NCBI RefSeq assembly: GCF_950295315.1
Contig: NW_026647681.1
Coordinates: 17,408-81,407 of the forward strand
DNA from: Erinaceus europaeus
Taxonomy: Eukaryota > Chordata > Mammalia > Eulipotyphla > Erinaceidae
Direction of reading: 5' to 3'
Length of the DNA: 64,000 nucleotides
Under the pieces are notes generated by a model that made no database searches, was not told the DNA's origin, and saw only the letters and a program-made list of their open reading frames with translations. Position numbers and translations under genes: made by a program. Of this stretch, positions 22,736 to 33,320 are shown one piece after another. Position 1 is the stretch's first letter. Each line of letters begins with the position of its first letter.

Positions 22736-24056
22736 TGTCTTTATTTATTTATTTATTTGTTTGTTTTATTTATTTAAGAAAGGATAAATTAACAAAACCA
22801 TAGGGTAGGAGGGGTACAAGTCCACACAATTCCCACCACCCAATCTCCATATCCCACCCTCTCCCCTGATAGCTTTCCCATTCTCTATCCCTCTGGGAGC
22901 ATGGACCCAGGGTCATTGTGGGGTGCAGAAGGTAGAAGGTCTGGCTTCTGTAATTGCTTCCCCGCTGAACATGGGCGTTGACTGGTTGGTCCATACTCTC
23001 AGTCTGCCTCTCTCTTTCCCTATTAGGGTGGGTCTCTGGGGAAGCTGAGCTCCAGGACACATTGGTGGGGTTCAGTCCAGGGAAGCCTGGCCGGCATCCT
23101 GATGACATCTGGAACCTGGTGACTGAAAAGAGAGTTAACATACAAAGCCAAACAAATTATTGAACAATCATGGACCCAAAGCTTGGAATATTGGAGAGGA
23201 AGTGTTAGGGGGGTACTCACTGCAAACTCTAGTGTACTGCTGCTTTCAGGTATACATTTTGCAGTAGTTTATGGATATGTGTGAATATATGCTCTCTCTC
23301 ACAGAAACTGGTGTATATCTAGGTTTTGGGACTTTGTTAGAAAGTGAACCACCGGGGATGGAATTAGAGTATACTATGAAAGGAAAGGTCTTACCCGAGT
23401 AATGAAGCTGAAGGGTTGTCATTCCACACGTGAAGTCTCTGGACACAATCTGAAGTGAAGCATGTTGAGGTGGCAATCGTTGTGTTGGTTAGGTTGCGAT
23501 CGGCAGATGCAATATTATTTGATATGGATTGGGAGAGGCATACGGGAAAGTGGGCCCTATCCAAAGGTTCCAGGACTGGGGGAAGTAGAGGCTCTATAGT
23601 GGAGATGTGAGGTTCCTGCTGTCTTAGGATTCAAAAAGACAATGGATAGTTACTGTTATCATCACATTATTTGGTAACTGGGTTAACTTTGAAAAGTCCT
23701 TTTGTTAGGGTTTGCTGTACAGTACCCAGTATCTTGTATATAGCTGTGCTATTGGTTGTTTCTGATCTACTTGGTCTAGGCTTTTGAGAGAGTCCGCATA
23801 TCAAATACACAGCCTATATATTAAAAAGACTCAGTCTGTGTTTTAAAAAACTTCGAGACATACAATTAATTTTCCCCCTCTCATATTAATTAACTAGTGA
23901 TTTATATGACTACATTTTACTAGGAGTGTACATAAACACCATTCCCACCACCAAAAGACTGTGACCCATCCCTCCCACCCACTCCCACCCCCCACTGGCC
24001 CAGGAAGCTGCATGTCTACCCCTCACCACAGGGTTTTTACTTTGTTGTCCTAACTT
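22736..24056 (-). mobile_element. LINE-1 long-3'UTR fragment, 5'-truncated
   Basis: The 3' tail appears as (TTTA)n at 22,741-22,775, followed by the terminal AAGAAAGGATAAATTAACAA. It extends uninterrupted through about 1.25 kb of 3'UTR to about 24,056. The part from 23,220 to 24,000 aligns base by base with 12,180-12,960. No ORF2 sequence is left, so the whole copy is untranslated region. Confidence 0.88.
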
Positions 24057-24074
24057 ACTCTCTTTCTTTCTTTT

Positions 24075-24356
24075 TTTTAAATATTTATTTTATTTATTTA
24101 TTCCCTTTTGTTGCCCTTGTTGTTTTATTGTTGTAGTTATTATTGTTGTTGTCGTTGTTGGATAGGACAGAGAGAAATGAAGAGAGGAGGGGAAGACAGA
24201 GAGGAGGAGAGAAAGATAGACACCTGCAGACCTGCTTCACCGCCTGTGAAGCGACTCCCCTGCAGGTGGGGAGCCGGGGTTTGAACCGGGATCCTTATGC
24301 TGATCCTTGTACTTTGCACCACCTGCGCCTAACCCGCTGCGCTACAGCCCGACTCC
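24075..24356 (-). mobile_element. SINE-A, well preserved
   Basis: Has a near-consensus head (CGCTGCGCTACAGCCCGACTCC) and a B box read on the minus strand as GGTTCAAACCCC. It borders the long CT microsatellite on its right. Confidence 0.92.
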
Positions 24357-24406
24357 CTCTTTCTTTCTTTCTTCCTTTCTTTCTTTCTTCCTTTCTTTCT
24401 TTCTTC

Positions 24407-24481
<75 letters not shown>

Positions 24482-24484
24482 TTT
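24357..24484. repeat. (TTTC)n/(TTCC)n microsatellite, 128 bp
   Basis: Almost pure TTTC units with a few TTCC units near the left end. It lies exactly between two minus-strand SINEs, at the 3' end of the right-hand one, so it is best explained as that element's expanded tail. Confidence 0.95.
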
Positions 24485-24768
24485 TGCCATCAGGGCTGTT
24501 ATTGCTGTGGCTCGCTGCCTACACAATGAATCCATTGCTCCCGGCAGCCATTTTACCTTTATTTTTCTTTCTATTTTTACTTGACTGGACAGAGTGAAAC
24601 TGATAGAGGAAAGGAAGATGGAGAGGGGGAGAGAAAGAGAGACACCTGCAGACCTGCTTCACCACTTATGAAGTGTCCTCCCTGCAGGTGAGGACCAGGG
24701 CCTTAAATTGGAGTCCTTTGGCATCCTAGCATATGCATTCAACTGGGTGTGCCACCACCTCTCCCCTT
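24485..24768 (-). mobile_element. SINE-A/B intermediate
   Basis: Begins CCATCAGGGCTGTTATTGCTG, has a (TTTC)n tail and the TTTTTACTTGACTGGACAG middle. The head GTGTGCCACCACCTCTCCCC is SINE-B-like. Confidence 0.75.
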
Positions 24769-25097
24769 TTTCTCCCCCCCACCTCTCTCACACACACACA
24801 CTCTCTCTCTCACTCTCCTCCTTTCTTTCTTGTCATCAAGGCTACACAGCCTGGGGCCAACACTTTCAGATAGAGAGTGACAGAGACAGACAAAAACAGA
24901 GACACACACACACACAGAGATCACAGCACCAGAACTTACCCCCAGTGCTTGCTTCAGAATTCTCATGTGCTGTGCCTCAGGCAAGAGCCTGGCACTCAGG
25001 CATGGCAAAGCGAGTGTCATGTGGTCACCAGCCTGGAAGCTTTCCAGGTCCCATGCCCCTTCCTTACTATTACAATTATTATTATTTAAAAATAGAC

Positions 25098-25305
25098 TTT
25101 GCCCCCGGTTCCCCACCTGCAGGGGAGTCACTTCACAGGTGGTGAAGCAGATCTTCAGGTGTCTATCTTTCTCTCCCCCTCTCTGTCTTTCTCTCCTCTC
25201 TCCATTTCTCTCTGTCCTATCCAACAACGATGATGACATCAATAACTACAACAATAAAAACAACACAAGGGCAAAAAAGGGGAATAAATTAATATTTTTA
25301 AAAAG
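25098..25305 (+). mobile_element. SINE-A, 5'-truncated
   Basis: Starts in the middle of the head at CCCCGGTTCCCCACCTGCAG, with A and B boxes missing, then continues through the full body and AATAAATTAATATT tail. Confidence 0.85.
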
Positions 25306-25459
25306 AGAGAGAAATTGAGTGGGGTGGGGGAAGTAGAGAGACACCTGCAGACCTGCTTCACTGACTGTGAGCTTCCCCCCACAGGTGGGCACTAGAAATG
25401 TGAACCCGTGGGCACATGGTGATGTGTACACTCCACCAGGTATGTCACTGTCTGGCTCT
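25306..25459 (-). mobile_element. SINE-B fragment
   Basis: Minus-strand copy without its tail, lying directly against the SINE-A tail. The two face each other tail to tail. Confidence 0.72.
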
Positions 25460-25473
25460 ATTATCATTTTACA

Positions 25474-25916
25474 AAAGATTTATTAATTTCTGAGAGAAAT
25501 GGAGATAGAGGGGGCTGAGTGGTGGTGCACCAGGTTAAGCACACGTTATGAAGTGCAAGGACCCTCACAAGGATCCCCATTCAAGCCTCCAGCTCCCCAC
25601 CTGCAGGGGGAATGCTTCAGAAGTGGTGAAGCAGGTCTGCAGATGTCTGTCTTTCTCTCTCCCTCTCTGTCTTCCCCTCCCTTCTCAATTTCTCTCTGTC
25701 CTATTCAATAAAATGGAAAAATGGCCTCCAAGAGCAGTGGGTTCATAGTACAGGCACCGAGCCCCAGCGATAACCCTAGAGGAAAAAAAAAAAAGAGAGA
25801 GAGAGAGTGTGATAGAGGGAACCAGCAAAATAAAAATCACTCTGGCACATGCAGTGCTGGGGATCAAACTCAGGACTCCATGTTTACGAGTCCAGTGCTC
25901 CTCCTCTCCACTGTTG
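25474..25916 (-). mobile_element. SINE-C split by a SINE-A-type insertion
   Basis: The tail part (AAAGATTTATTAATTTCTGAG, 25,474-25,508) and the rest (AATCACTCTGGCACATGCAG ... CCAGTGCTCCTCC, to 25,916) are the two halves of one minus-strand SINE-C. Confidence 0.65.
25510..25794 (+). mobile_element. SINE-A subtype with 3' GGCCTCC module
   Basis: The head GTGGTGGTGCACCAGGTTAAGC combines SINE-A and SINE-B traits. The GTTGTT-rich section is absent. It ends ATGGCCTCCAAGAGCAGTGG ... GATAACCCTAGAGG then poly(A). Confidence 0.82.
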
Positions 25917-25929
25917 TTATTTCTTTTTT

Positions 25930-26055
25930 TTTTTTTTTAATATATTACTTATTTAATAGAAACAGGAAGAAGTTGAGAAGGAAGTGGGGAAGTAGAGAGG
26001 GCGAGAGAGAGACCTGCAGACCTGCTTCACTGCTCATGAAGCTTCTTCCCTCTTA
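25930..26055 (-). mobile_element. SINE-B fragment
   Basis: Tail and body only. It stops at GAAGCTTCTTCCC before the CTGCAGG and head. Confidence 0.65.
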
Positions 26056-26835
26056 AAGCAGAATAAATTGTTTAACAATCAGGAGCCTAAAGATAAGAAT
26101 AGAACAGATGAGGGAATCAGGCGGTAGCACAGTGGGTTAAGCGCACGTGGCACAAAGCACAAGGACTGGCATCAGGATCCCGGTTCGAGCCCCTGGGTCC
26201 CCACCTGCAAGGGGGTCACTTCACAAGCAGTGAAGCAGGTCTGCAGGTGTCTGTCTTTCTCTCCCCTTCTCTGTCTCCCCCTCCTCTCTCCATTTCTTTC
26301 TGTCCTATCCAACAACAACAACAACAACAATAACTACAACAATAAAACAACAAGGGCAACAAAAGGGAAAACAAATAAATATTAAAAAATAATAATCTTT
26401 GAAAAAAAAAGAATATAGCAGATGAGATTTGGGGTCTCCATGTTGGAAGAATCTAGGGAGTCTATTTTAGGTCTATTCCAAGGGACCCATGCATTTACTA
26501 ATTTTTGCCTGAGCCTGACAGCTAACATGCAGGTGGGCTAAAGGTATTGTCTGGGGAGATGGTGTCAGAGTTGAAAATGGGACTAGAAAGCTGGATCAGG
26601 GCAGAGAGTAGCTACCAAATATGGGAAGAGTATATAAATACCATTAACTGTAAACCCCATTGATCTGAGCTAGGGCACAGTCTATTCATATTCAGCACAG
26701 GAGCCTGTGTGACCTCTGCATCCCTGTAGGTCTGAGCTCACATTCCGTGGCCATAGCTAGGAACATTCAAGGCAGCACTCGTTTCAAGACTTGCCTTCCT
26801 CAAGTGGTAGAGTGTGTTGATGTAGGCTGGTATTT
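26056..26835 (-). mobile_element. LINE-1 3'UTR fragment, split by SINE-A
   Basis: Matches 42,380-43,310 on both sides of the inserted SINE (AGGAGCCTAAAGATAAGAAT, TTTTTGCCTGAGCCTGACAG, TAAACCCCATTGATCTGAGC). It is interior 3'UTR only, lacking both the 3' terminus and ORF2. Confidence 0.82.
26113..26409 (+). mobile_element. SINE-A with 17 bp duplication
   Basis: AGAATAGAACAGATGAG (26,096-26,112) and AGAATATAGCAGATGAG (26,410-26,426) bracket it. The A box GGCGGTAGCACAGTGGG and B box GGTTCGAGCCC are intact. Confidence 0.93.
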
Positions 26836-27217
26836 TTTTACTGGCCACAAACACTCCTCATTGCCTTTCCTGAAGAGGTAGCCCACTTTGTTCATCACTT
26901 AGCAAAAAGTTCTGGTGGGCACCCGAGCCTGAATGAGCCGGTCTGCCTGCCATTCATTGCTTCAAGGACAAGTTCTGCAAAGCAGGAAGCTACACCAGCC
27001 CACAACTGGAGCCCTTTCTCTCTAGACAGGCATTGAAGGTGGTGTGAACAGAGAGCATTTTCTGCATGTCTCCCATTCCATTCCACAGATACTCAAGAGA
27101 CTTCATCACCCTCATTGGGAGGGTGAGGAGCAGAACTTTGGGGGTGGGTGCAGTGTGTACTTATATCCTGGGATCTTATTGTTTTTTAAACAACTATTAA
27201 TCAAATAAAAAGAGTAT
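26836..27217. other. Unassigned sequence
   Basis: Short frames only. No repeat recognised. Confidence 0.4.
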
Positions 27218-27605
27218 TTTAAATTTTTTATTAGTGACTTAATATTGATTTACAAAATTATGAGATAATAGAGGTGTAATTCCATGCCTTTCCCACCACC
27301 AGAGTTCTATATCTCCATTGTCTCTACTAGAAACTGCAGTAGTTTTCCCAAGGTCACAGATATGGGTTGATATATATATATATATATATATCCATCTTTT
27401 TCTATGGTCCTGCCTTCTCTTCCTTCCTCAGTCACACCTACACCTATAGCTACTCCTAAGTGTCCTTCATTGTTCCTCTTCTCTCTGGGGGTCCTGATGG
27501 AATTAGAGTTCAGAGTCCTCTGATCACCTTCACCTAGCATTTCTCCCCCTCTGGAGGTATGCTTCAAAATTCTTTTTGGGGTGCAGAAGGTGAAAGTTCT
27601 GGCTT
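27218..27605 (-). mobile_element. LINE-1 3' end, third 3'UTR type
   Basis: Begins ATTAGTGACTTAATATTGATT and contains CACACCTACACCTATAGC. The same type appears on the plus strand at 30.1-30.3 kb and on the minus strand at 35.0 and 41.6 kb. A (TA)n run sits at 27,370-27,391. Confidence 0.78.
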
Positions 27606-28945
27606 CTGTATTTTTTTAATTTAAAGGCAATTTTCTAGAGTGGATTTCCAACCACTTGCTGATGATATATATATCCCTGCTTATCTGCAATGCCAAGTAA
27701 CATCACCCAGAAGAAAAATTGAGCATAACCTTAAAAGCATCCAATAACATGAAATCAGTTCCTTAGGCTTATTATAATATTCAAATACTGTGTCTGTGAA
27801 TTAGAAATCTCCTTCATAAAAATCGAACACCCTTGTCTGGTGCTTTAAAACAGCTGCTCCAGTGATGGACAGAAGAGTTCCCAAATCTTTTTTGCTGGCT
27901 TATTAATTCTGCTGCTGGGAATATGCTAATTCCCTCCCAGAATCCCTTTTTCAGGCTTAGGTCTGTCAGAGATCCAATCCCAAATCTAAATGTCCAGGTG
28001 CATGATCTCCTCCGTGCTTTGAATAATGGTATCTGCTTTCTGGAAGATCAAACAGAATTAGGGAAAGGGATTGCCTGTGGGGATTTTCACTGTGTGTGAG
28101 CCGCGTGGGATCAGGCAGACACCACGCCGTTTTAAACAATTCAGTATCATGGAATTAGAAGTCATTCCACAATGCCTCTGTAGAATTAAGCATTGATTTT
28201 CTCCTTATGATGGGAGGTAAAAAAAAAAAAAAAAAAAAAAAAAAAGCAATAGGTACTTGGAAGTACAGACAGCATCATGGGCAATATAGGATGGGCATTT
28301 GCTCTGGCAAAAAAGAATAAAATGCATGTGTCTTTTTCCCGGCAAGAGAGAGATAATATTTGATTTTAATTACTTGCACCATGTTAGAGCTAGTCAGTGT
28401 GGCTTCTGGAAGCCAAGTCACTAGAGCAAAATACATTCAGGTGTGACAGGTCACAAAAGCAAACAAGCACCAAGCTAGAAAGGAACAAACAGAACCAGGC
28501 TACTCAGGGCAGAACTGGCTTTGCCCTCCTGTGAAACATGCAAACCAGTCTTGGATTTTCCTCATCAGAGGTCTGGGGTCCTCTTCTCCCCACCCCAGGA
28601 GCGGTAGCCTCAGGCAGCTAGATCATAGATTGCACAACATGACCAACCCCAACTGAATACTAGGGAGGAACCAGAAGGCAGCCACCGGTCTTAATCCCTT
28701 TCATGGTTTGGGGGTTTCAAGTTTGCACCTGACTGCCCAGAAGAAGTAGGGGTGGGTGGTGTGGAAGTGGGGGGGGTCCACATTTGGGAATCACAGGGCA
28801 AGATGTCCTGAGGCACTCTAGAGTGTTACTGAGTGAGGAACAGCCTGTATCACCAACAGGAAAGTCATTCAAATTATAAATGTGTTGCTCCAGTAATGAA
28901 AAGAAATTCTCTTCCCAAGTGGAAAGGTTTACAATTTTTCCAACC
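27606..28945. other. Unassigned sequence with A-run
   Basis: The longest stretch in this part without a repeat that I can name. A pure A tract of about 29 lies near 28,218-28,245 without a recognisable element upstream of it. Nothing resembles an exon with splice sites. Confidence 0.45.
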
Positions 28946-28949
28946 CCCT

Positions 28950-29385
28950 GAATGTCTGTTTATTTTTATTTTAAAAGCCTGAGCACTTCAAAAGGGTTTG
29001 CTACGAGTTTAAAGCCCATTGTTAAGAGGCAGCACAGGGGCATAGGGAGATTCTGGAGAGCACAGACAATATTGTCATTGAGTTGGCATGTGCGGAGTTG
29101 GGGTACAGGGACACTGCATGGCTGAGGCACATGCCCCATGCTTTGCACTGCACAGAGTGGGAGGAGCCTCAGTCAGGTAGCCATGCCTGACTGTTTCAGC
29201 GGGCCAATGAGAAGCTGGCCCAGGTGGGAGGCATATGGGATATAAGAGAAGGGGACCTTTGCACAGAAAGGCCTTTTGGATGTTTTCCAGGATTCTTGGG
29301 AAAAATTTCTCCCGGAGCTTTTCTAATTTCACTCTTATATGAATACTGCCTCAGGACCTAATAAAGGAGGACTCAGAAATAAAAA
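28950..29385 (+). mobile_element. LTR-like unit (possible solo LTR)
   Basis: Shows a promoter-and-polyadenylation layout in under 440 bp: CCAAT at 29,204-29,208, TATAAGAGAA at 29,241-29,250, and AATAAA at 29,360-29,365. The order and spacing fit U3-R of a retroviral LTR. I found no primer binding site, no internal region and no second copy, and the ends are estimates. It could instead be a retroposed transcript, since an A-rich stretch follows. Confidence 0.35.
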
Positions 29386-29689
29386 TTAAAAAAACACTAG
29401 AAAACCAGCCTTTATATGAGTGTTCCTCTTGTTGCTGTTGTTTAAAGTTCCCAGTTCTATTCTACCACATTTAGAATTGGAGTTTCTTTGCTTTTTTTTT
29501 TTTCTTTTCTATAGAACTCCTTTCAGTAATTCTTGCAAGACAGGGTTCTTGGTGGTAAGATCCTTCAGTTTCTGTATGTTTGGGAAGCTTTTGATTTCTT
29601 CTTCAAACCTTAAGACTAGTATGGCAGGATAGAGTATTCAGAGCTGGCAATTCTTATTACTTAATACTGTAAAATTGTTCTCTCACAGT

Positions 29690-30290
29690 TATAGAAACCA
29701 GACCTTCCACCTTCTGCATCCCATAAAGACTTTCTAAGATACTTTTATTTATTTATCGGGTAGAAACAGCTGGAAATCTAGAGGGAAGGGGGTGATAGAG
29801 AGGGAGAGAGAAAGATAGACACCTGCAGCCCTGCTTCACCACTCGCAAAGCTTTCCCCTTACAGGTGGGGACTGAGGGCTTGAACCCGTGTTCGTTGTAA
29901 CATTTGTGCTCAACCAGGTGCACCACCAACTGGCCCCATAAAGACTTTTGGTTTATACTCTCAGACAAGGAGAAATATTAAGGGAAGATGACCAGAACTC
30001 CAATTGTATCAGGACCTGAAGAGAGAAGGGGGAAGAACAAAAAGGAAGGACACTCGGAAGTAGTAGGTGTGACATAGAAAGGAAAGGAAGGCAGGACCAT
30101 TTAAAAAAATAGGCAAATGTATATAAATACATATAGTTACAGAAATAAATAACCCATATCTGTGACCTTGGGAGAACTACTGCAGTTTCCAGTTGAGGGA
30201 ATAGTGTGGAATTATAACCCTGTTACAATTTTGTAAATCATATTAAATCACTAATAAAAAATAAAATAAATAAAAAATATGCTGTACTAA
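29690..30290 (+). mobile_element. LINE-1 3' end inserted in ancient LINE-1
   Basis: Plus-strand copy of the third 3'UTR type (GGAATTATAACCCTGTTACA, ending TCACTAATAAAAAATAAAAT). Interrupted by a SINE-B. Confidence 0.78.
29734..29935 (-). mobile_element. SINE-B with 13 bp duplication
   Basis: CCATAAAGACTTT at 29,721-29,733 and 29,936-29,948 brackets it exactly. It is the youngest layer of this three-level nest. Confidence 0.92.
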
Positions 30291-30798
30291 ATAAAAAGGG
30301 TCCTTCCACTCCCTTCTTGCTTCTTGGGTTTGTGTTGAGAAATCTGGTGAGATGAGAACCTGATCATATATCAGATTTTTCCTTTTCCTTGCAGCCTACA
30401 TTATTTCTTTCTTGTCCTTACTTTTGTCCTTACTTTTGGGAGTGTTACTATAATGTACTATAGTGTGGGCTGTTTGGGATTCAGGAGTTTTGGTTTTTGT
30501 TCAGCTTCTTCTATGACTATATTTTGACCAATGCTCAGGTTCTGAAAGTTTTCTGCAGTGAACTCTTTGAATCTGCTCTCTGCTCACTTTCTCTTCATCC
30601 TCAGGCACCCAATAGCCTTCCCATTTTTTCTTCTGATAGAGTCTGCTATCCCACAGAGAACTGCTTCACTTTTCATAAGTCTTTCTTCTTCGGCAAAGCA
30701 ACTGAAAGACAGAGTAATATGACCAGTGTTGGTGAACCAGGGCCACATATCAAGGACCTAGACATTAGAACAGAACCCCCCAAAAAATCTCAATCTTT

Positions 30799-31030
30799 GT
30801 TCGTTGTTGTTGTTTTAATATTTTTTTGGTATTTATTTATTTATTGCATAGAGACAGCCAGAAATCAAGAGGAAAGAGGATGATAAAGAGGGAGATAGAG
30901 AGACACCTGCTGCCCTGCTTCACCACCCATGAAGCTTTCCCCCTGCACGTAGGACTAGGGGCTTGGAGCCTGGGTGGGTCCTTGCTCATTGTAACATGTG
31001 CAGTAATCAAGTGCACCGCCACCTGGCCCC
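30799..31030 (-). mobile_element. SINE-B with 14 bp duplication
   Basis: AAATCTCAATCTTT at 30,785-30,798 and 31,031-31,044 brackets it. A (TTTA)n tail and a GTTGTTG stretch are at its left. Confidence 0.92.
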
Positions 31031-31119
31031 AAATCTCAATCTTTCCCTTGCTTTCATTGTGAAAATAAAAAGTTTTGTGTGGGATGAGTCAGGAAGAGAG
31101 GGATGGACACTGGGTGGCT

Positions 31120-31380
31120 CCACATGTAGCTTGGCAGACAGTCAGAAAGGAAGAACACAGGCTAAAACTCAGACTGGGGGTGATGTACTAAAACAAGGGA
31201 CTCTGGGAAGGAAATAGAATGGAGAGAGGACTGTGGGGAGAGGGAGTCTGGGGTCCTCATTTGGGAGGCAAGAGTACTTACCTGTTATGCAGATCTGGGA
31301 AACCATACACATGTATAGAAATATGTGCTGTAATTCATTAATCACCCCCAATAAAATTTTTTAAGAATAATAAAAATAAA
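31120..31380 (+). mobile_element. Older LINE-1 3' end
   Basis: Ends in ATTAATCACCCCCAATAAAA and an A-rich tail. The upstream part (GGAGTCTGGGGTCCTCATTT) has no counterpart among the other 3' ends in the window. I classify it from its layout and from AATAAA. Confidence 0.5.
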
Positions 31381-31587
31381 ATGCATATGCAGTCCAAACA
31401 AAAGGCATTACAACATCCCCAAGGCTCTCTGCCTGAGCATCTGCCTAATGTGCACTTAGCTGAGTGAGTGAGTGTTTACAAGGCTTCCGCCTGCCCCACG
31501 GTTACCACTTCCGCTAGAATCAGACACTCAGAACCACTGCTCCTTCCTTTTCATTGTCTTCCTGGTGGCTTCCTTGCTCATGCGTCC

Positions 31588-31655
31588 CCTGATAATAACA
31601 ACCCTGACAACAAGGGCAACAAAAGGGAATAAATAAATATTAAAAAAAAAAAACC
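31588..31655 (+). mobile_element. SINE-A 3' tip
   Basis: Only the last part, AACAAGGGCAACAAAAGGGA plus AATAAATAAATATT and poly(A). A severely 5'-truncated copy. Confidence 0.7.
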
Positions 31656-32097
31656 CTGGGCTTGGTTCATCTCACCCTCAGCCTCATGTGCTCTTAGAAG
31701 CCAGTCTGCCCACACAAGCAATAGCAACTGAACACCCCCCTAAAACAAAACAAAACAACACAACAACAATAACAACAACTATTGGTGTCAGGGACCCCAA
31801 GGCTTGGAGCTTCACTCCATCATTTCTGGGTGATGATGCCCTGAAATGTTTCAGCATCACCTAAGACTTGCTGGATCCTCAATAACCATGGAGCTTTGCA
31901 AACTGATTCATAGCTCCTTCCCAGGCAGTGACCTGAGGTTGATAAATAGTTAAAGGTAACAATCGACCTTCTGCCTGCAGTGATCTGGAGAAAACTGAAG
32001 ATGGAAAAATAAAAAGGACAGCCTCAGGCACTCACATCATGTGGCTGTTAGCCAAGACCTCTTGAAATAATAAAGACTAAATTAAACACCAGGACCC
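31656..32097. other. Unassigned, with CAACAA-rich patch
   Basis: A CAACAATAACAACAACT patch at 31,757-31,780 may be another SINE-A scrap. The remainder is unclassified. Confidence 0.4.
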
Positions 32098-32200
32098 CAG
32101 CACCCCTTTTCCTCTTGCCCCAGAGTCCTTTGCTTTGGTGTAGTACACCACATCCAGTCCAAATTTCACCTTGTGTTTTTCCCTTTCTGTGGGAACCTAT
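32098..32200 (-). mobile_element. LINE-1 3' fragment
   Basis: CCCCAGAGTCCTTTGCTTTGG and ACCTTGTGTTTTTCCCTTTC match the short 3'UTR type. It is a separate copy from the next one, because the same interval recurs at 32,615-32,690. Confidence 0.65.
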
Positions 32201-32254
32201 GAGAATTTTCCATCCAGTATTCCTCTCTCTCTTTCTTCATTTCTTTCATCTTAA

Positions 32255-32457
32255 TTTTTAAAATTATCTTTATTTATGTATTTATTGGATAGTCAGAAAT
32301 CAAGAGGCAAGAGGGAGATAGAGAGGAAGAGAGACAGAGAGACACCTGCAGCACTGCTTCACCACTCACAAAGCTTTCCCCCTGCAGGTGGGACCAAACC
32401 TGGGTCCTTGGAAATTGTAACATGTACACTCAACTAGGTGTGCCACCACCCGACCCC
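32255..32457 (-). mobile_element. SINE-B
   Basis: Minus-strand copy with an A-rich tail at 32,255. A deletion removes part of GGGGACCAGGGG in the head. Confidence 0.88.
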
Positions 32458-32797
32458 TCATTTTTTTTCTTTATTGAGGGGATTGGTGGTTTACAGTCAA
32501 CAGTAAATACAGTAGTTTATACATGTATAACTTTTCTCAGCTTTCCATATAGCAATCGAAATTCCCATAGGTCCTCCTCTGCCATCATGTTCCAGGACCT
32601 GAATCCTCCTCCCCATCCCAGAGTTTTTACTTGGGTGCAATACACCAACTCCAGGTCAAATTCAGCTTTGTGTTTTTCCTTCTGTTCTTATTTTTCAACT
32701 TCTGACTAGGAGTGAAATCATCCCATAGTCATCCTTCTCTCCTCTTTCTGGCTTATCTCATTTGATATTATTCCTGTAAGTTCTATCCACGATTGTT
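32458..32797 (-). mobile_element. LINE-1 3' end, 5'-truncated
   Basis: Starts at the terminal TCTTTATTGAGGGGATTGG and runs to the ORF2 end region (GAGTGAAATCATCCCATAGTC). It stops where the LTR begins. Confidence 0.82.
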
Positions 32798-33135
32798 GCT
32801 GAGGAGTTATTCTGATGCACCAGGTTTTACTACGCCCCGCAAAATCCTAGCAGTGCCCCCTTCAACCAATCCTGGCCCCACACATCACCCCTGGTTGTCG
32901 CCCAATAAAAAGCCCCCTCACCCCCCCCTCTCTGGGCTCTCAGCTCCCCCTCTCTCAGATCTCGTCCCCTTCTCTCCCCCCATGGTCAGGTAGTGGGGAC
33001 GGCTATTGCCGGCTGGCCCCACGTGGTCTGAACCAAACCCTCCCCATCCTATAATAAAGATTTGTGTACCCCTTTGCTCTGGACGTCCACTCTCTTCTCT
33101 GCGGTGCAGCCTGACACCAGACCGGCACAACAACA
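32798..33135 (+). mobile_element. Endogenous retrovirus LTR (right end exact)
   Basis: Layout: CCAAT at 32,866-32,870, a TATA-like AATAAAAAG from 32,904, polyadenylation signal AATAAA at 33,053-33,058 followed by GT-rich TTTGTGTA, and a terminal CA at 33,134-33,135, two bases before a primer binding site. The left end near 32,798 is inferred from where LINE-1 similarity stops. Only a short piece of leader follows, so no gag, pol or env remains in the window. Confidence 0.68.
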
Positions 33136-33137
33136 TC

Positions 33138-33150
33138 TGGCGCCCAACGT
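33138..33150 (+). promoter_or_regulatory. Retroviral primer binding site, tRNA-Lys type
   Basis: TGGCGCCCAACGT is complementary to the 3' end of a tRNA-Lys, the primer used by many betaretrovirus-like (ERV2/class II) elements. It sits two bases after the LTR's CA end, the expected place. Confidence 0.72.
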
Positions 33151-33202
33151 GTGTTTTGCAGGGCCCCATCCCAGGGAAATGAGAAGTTGTATAGGGTGAA
33201 AG

Positions 33203-33320
33203 AGACAAGACAGCATAATGGTTCTGCAAACAGACTGTCATGCCATTCTAAGGTCCCAGGTTCAATTCCCAGTACCACCATCAGCCAGAGCTGAGGAGAG
33301 AGAGAGAGAGAGAATATCTC
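33203..33320 (+). mobile_element. SINE-D
   Basis: The head GCATAATGGTTCTGCAAACAG and AGGTTCAATTCCCAGTACC (B-box-like) is followed by a (GA)n run. It ends the recognisable retroviral leader. Confidence 0.72.

Larger units (their letters stand above)
29410..30700 (-). mobile_element. Ancient LINE-1 ORF1 region, split
   Basis: Left part 29,410-29,680 (ATAGAACTCCTTTCAGTAATTC, GGCAGGATAGAGTATTC) and right part 30,291-30,700 (CCTTCCACTCCCTTCTTGCTT, TCAGGCACCCAATAGCC) are successive segments of an old ORF1 on the minus strand. They were separated by the younger plus-strand LINE-1 and its SINE. No open frame survives. Confidence 0.6.

Noticed and set aside
24357..24484. Regular repeat that could be mistaken for an array of spaced repeats
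   Set aside because: It is a pure TTTC/TTCC microsatellite without spacers. No CRISPR or other spaced array exists in this eukaryotic sequence.
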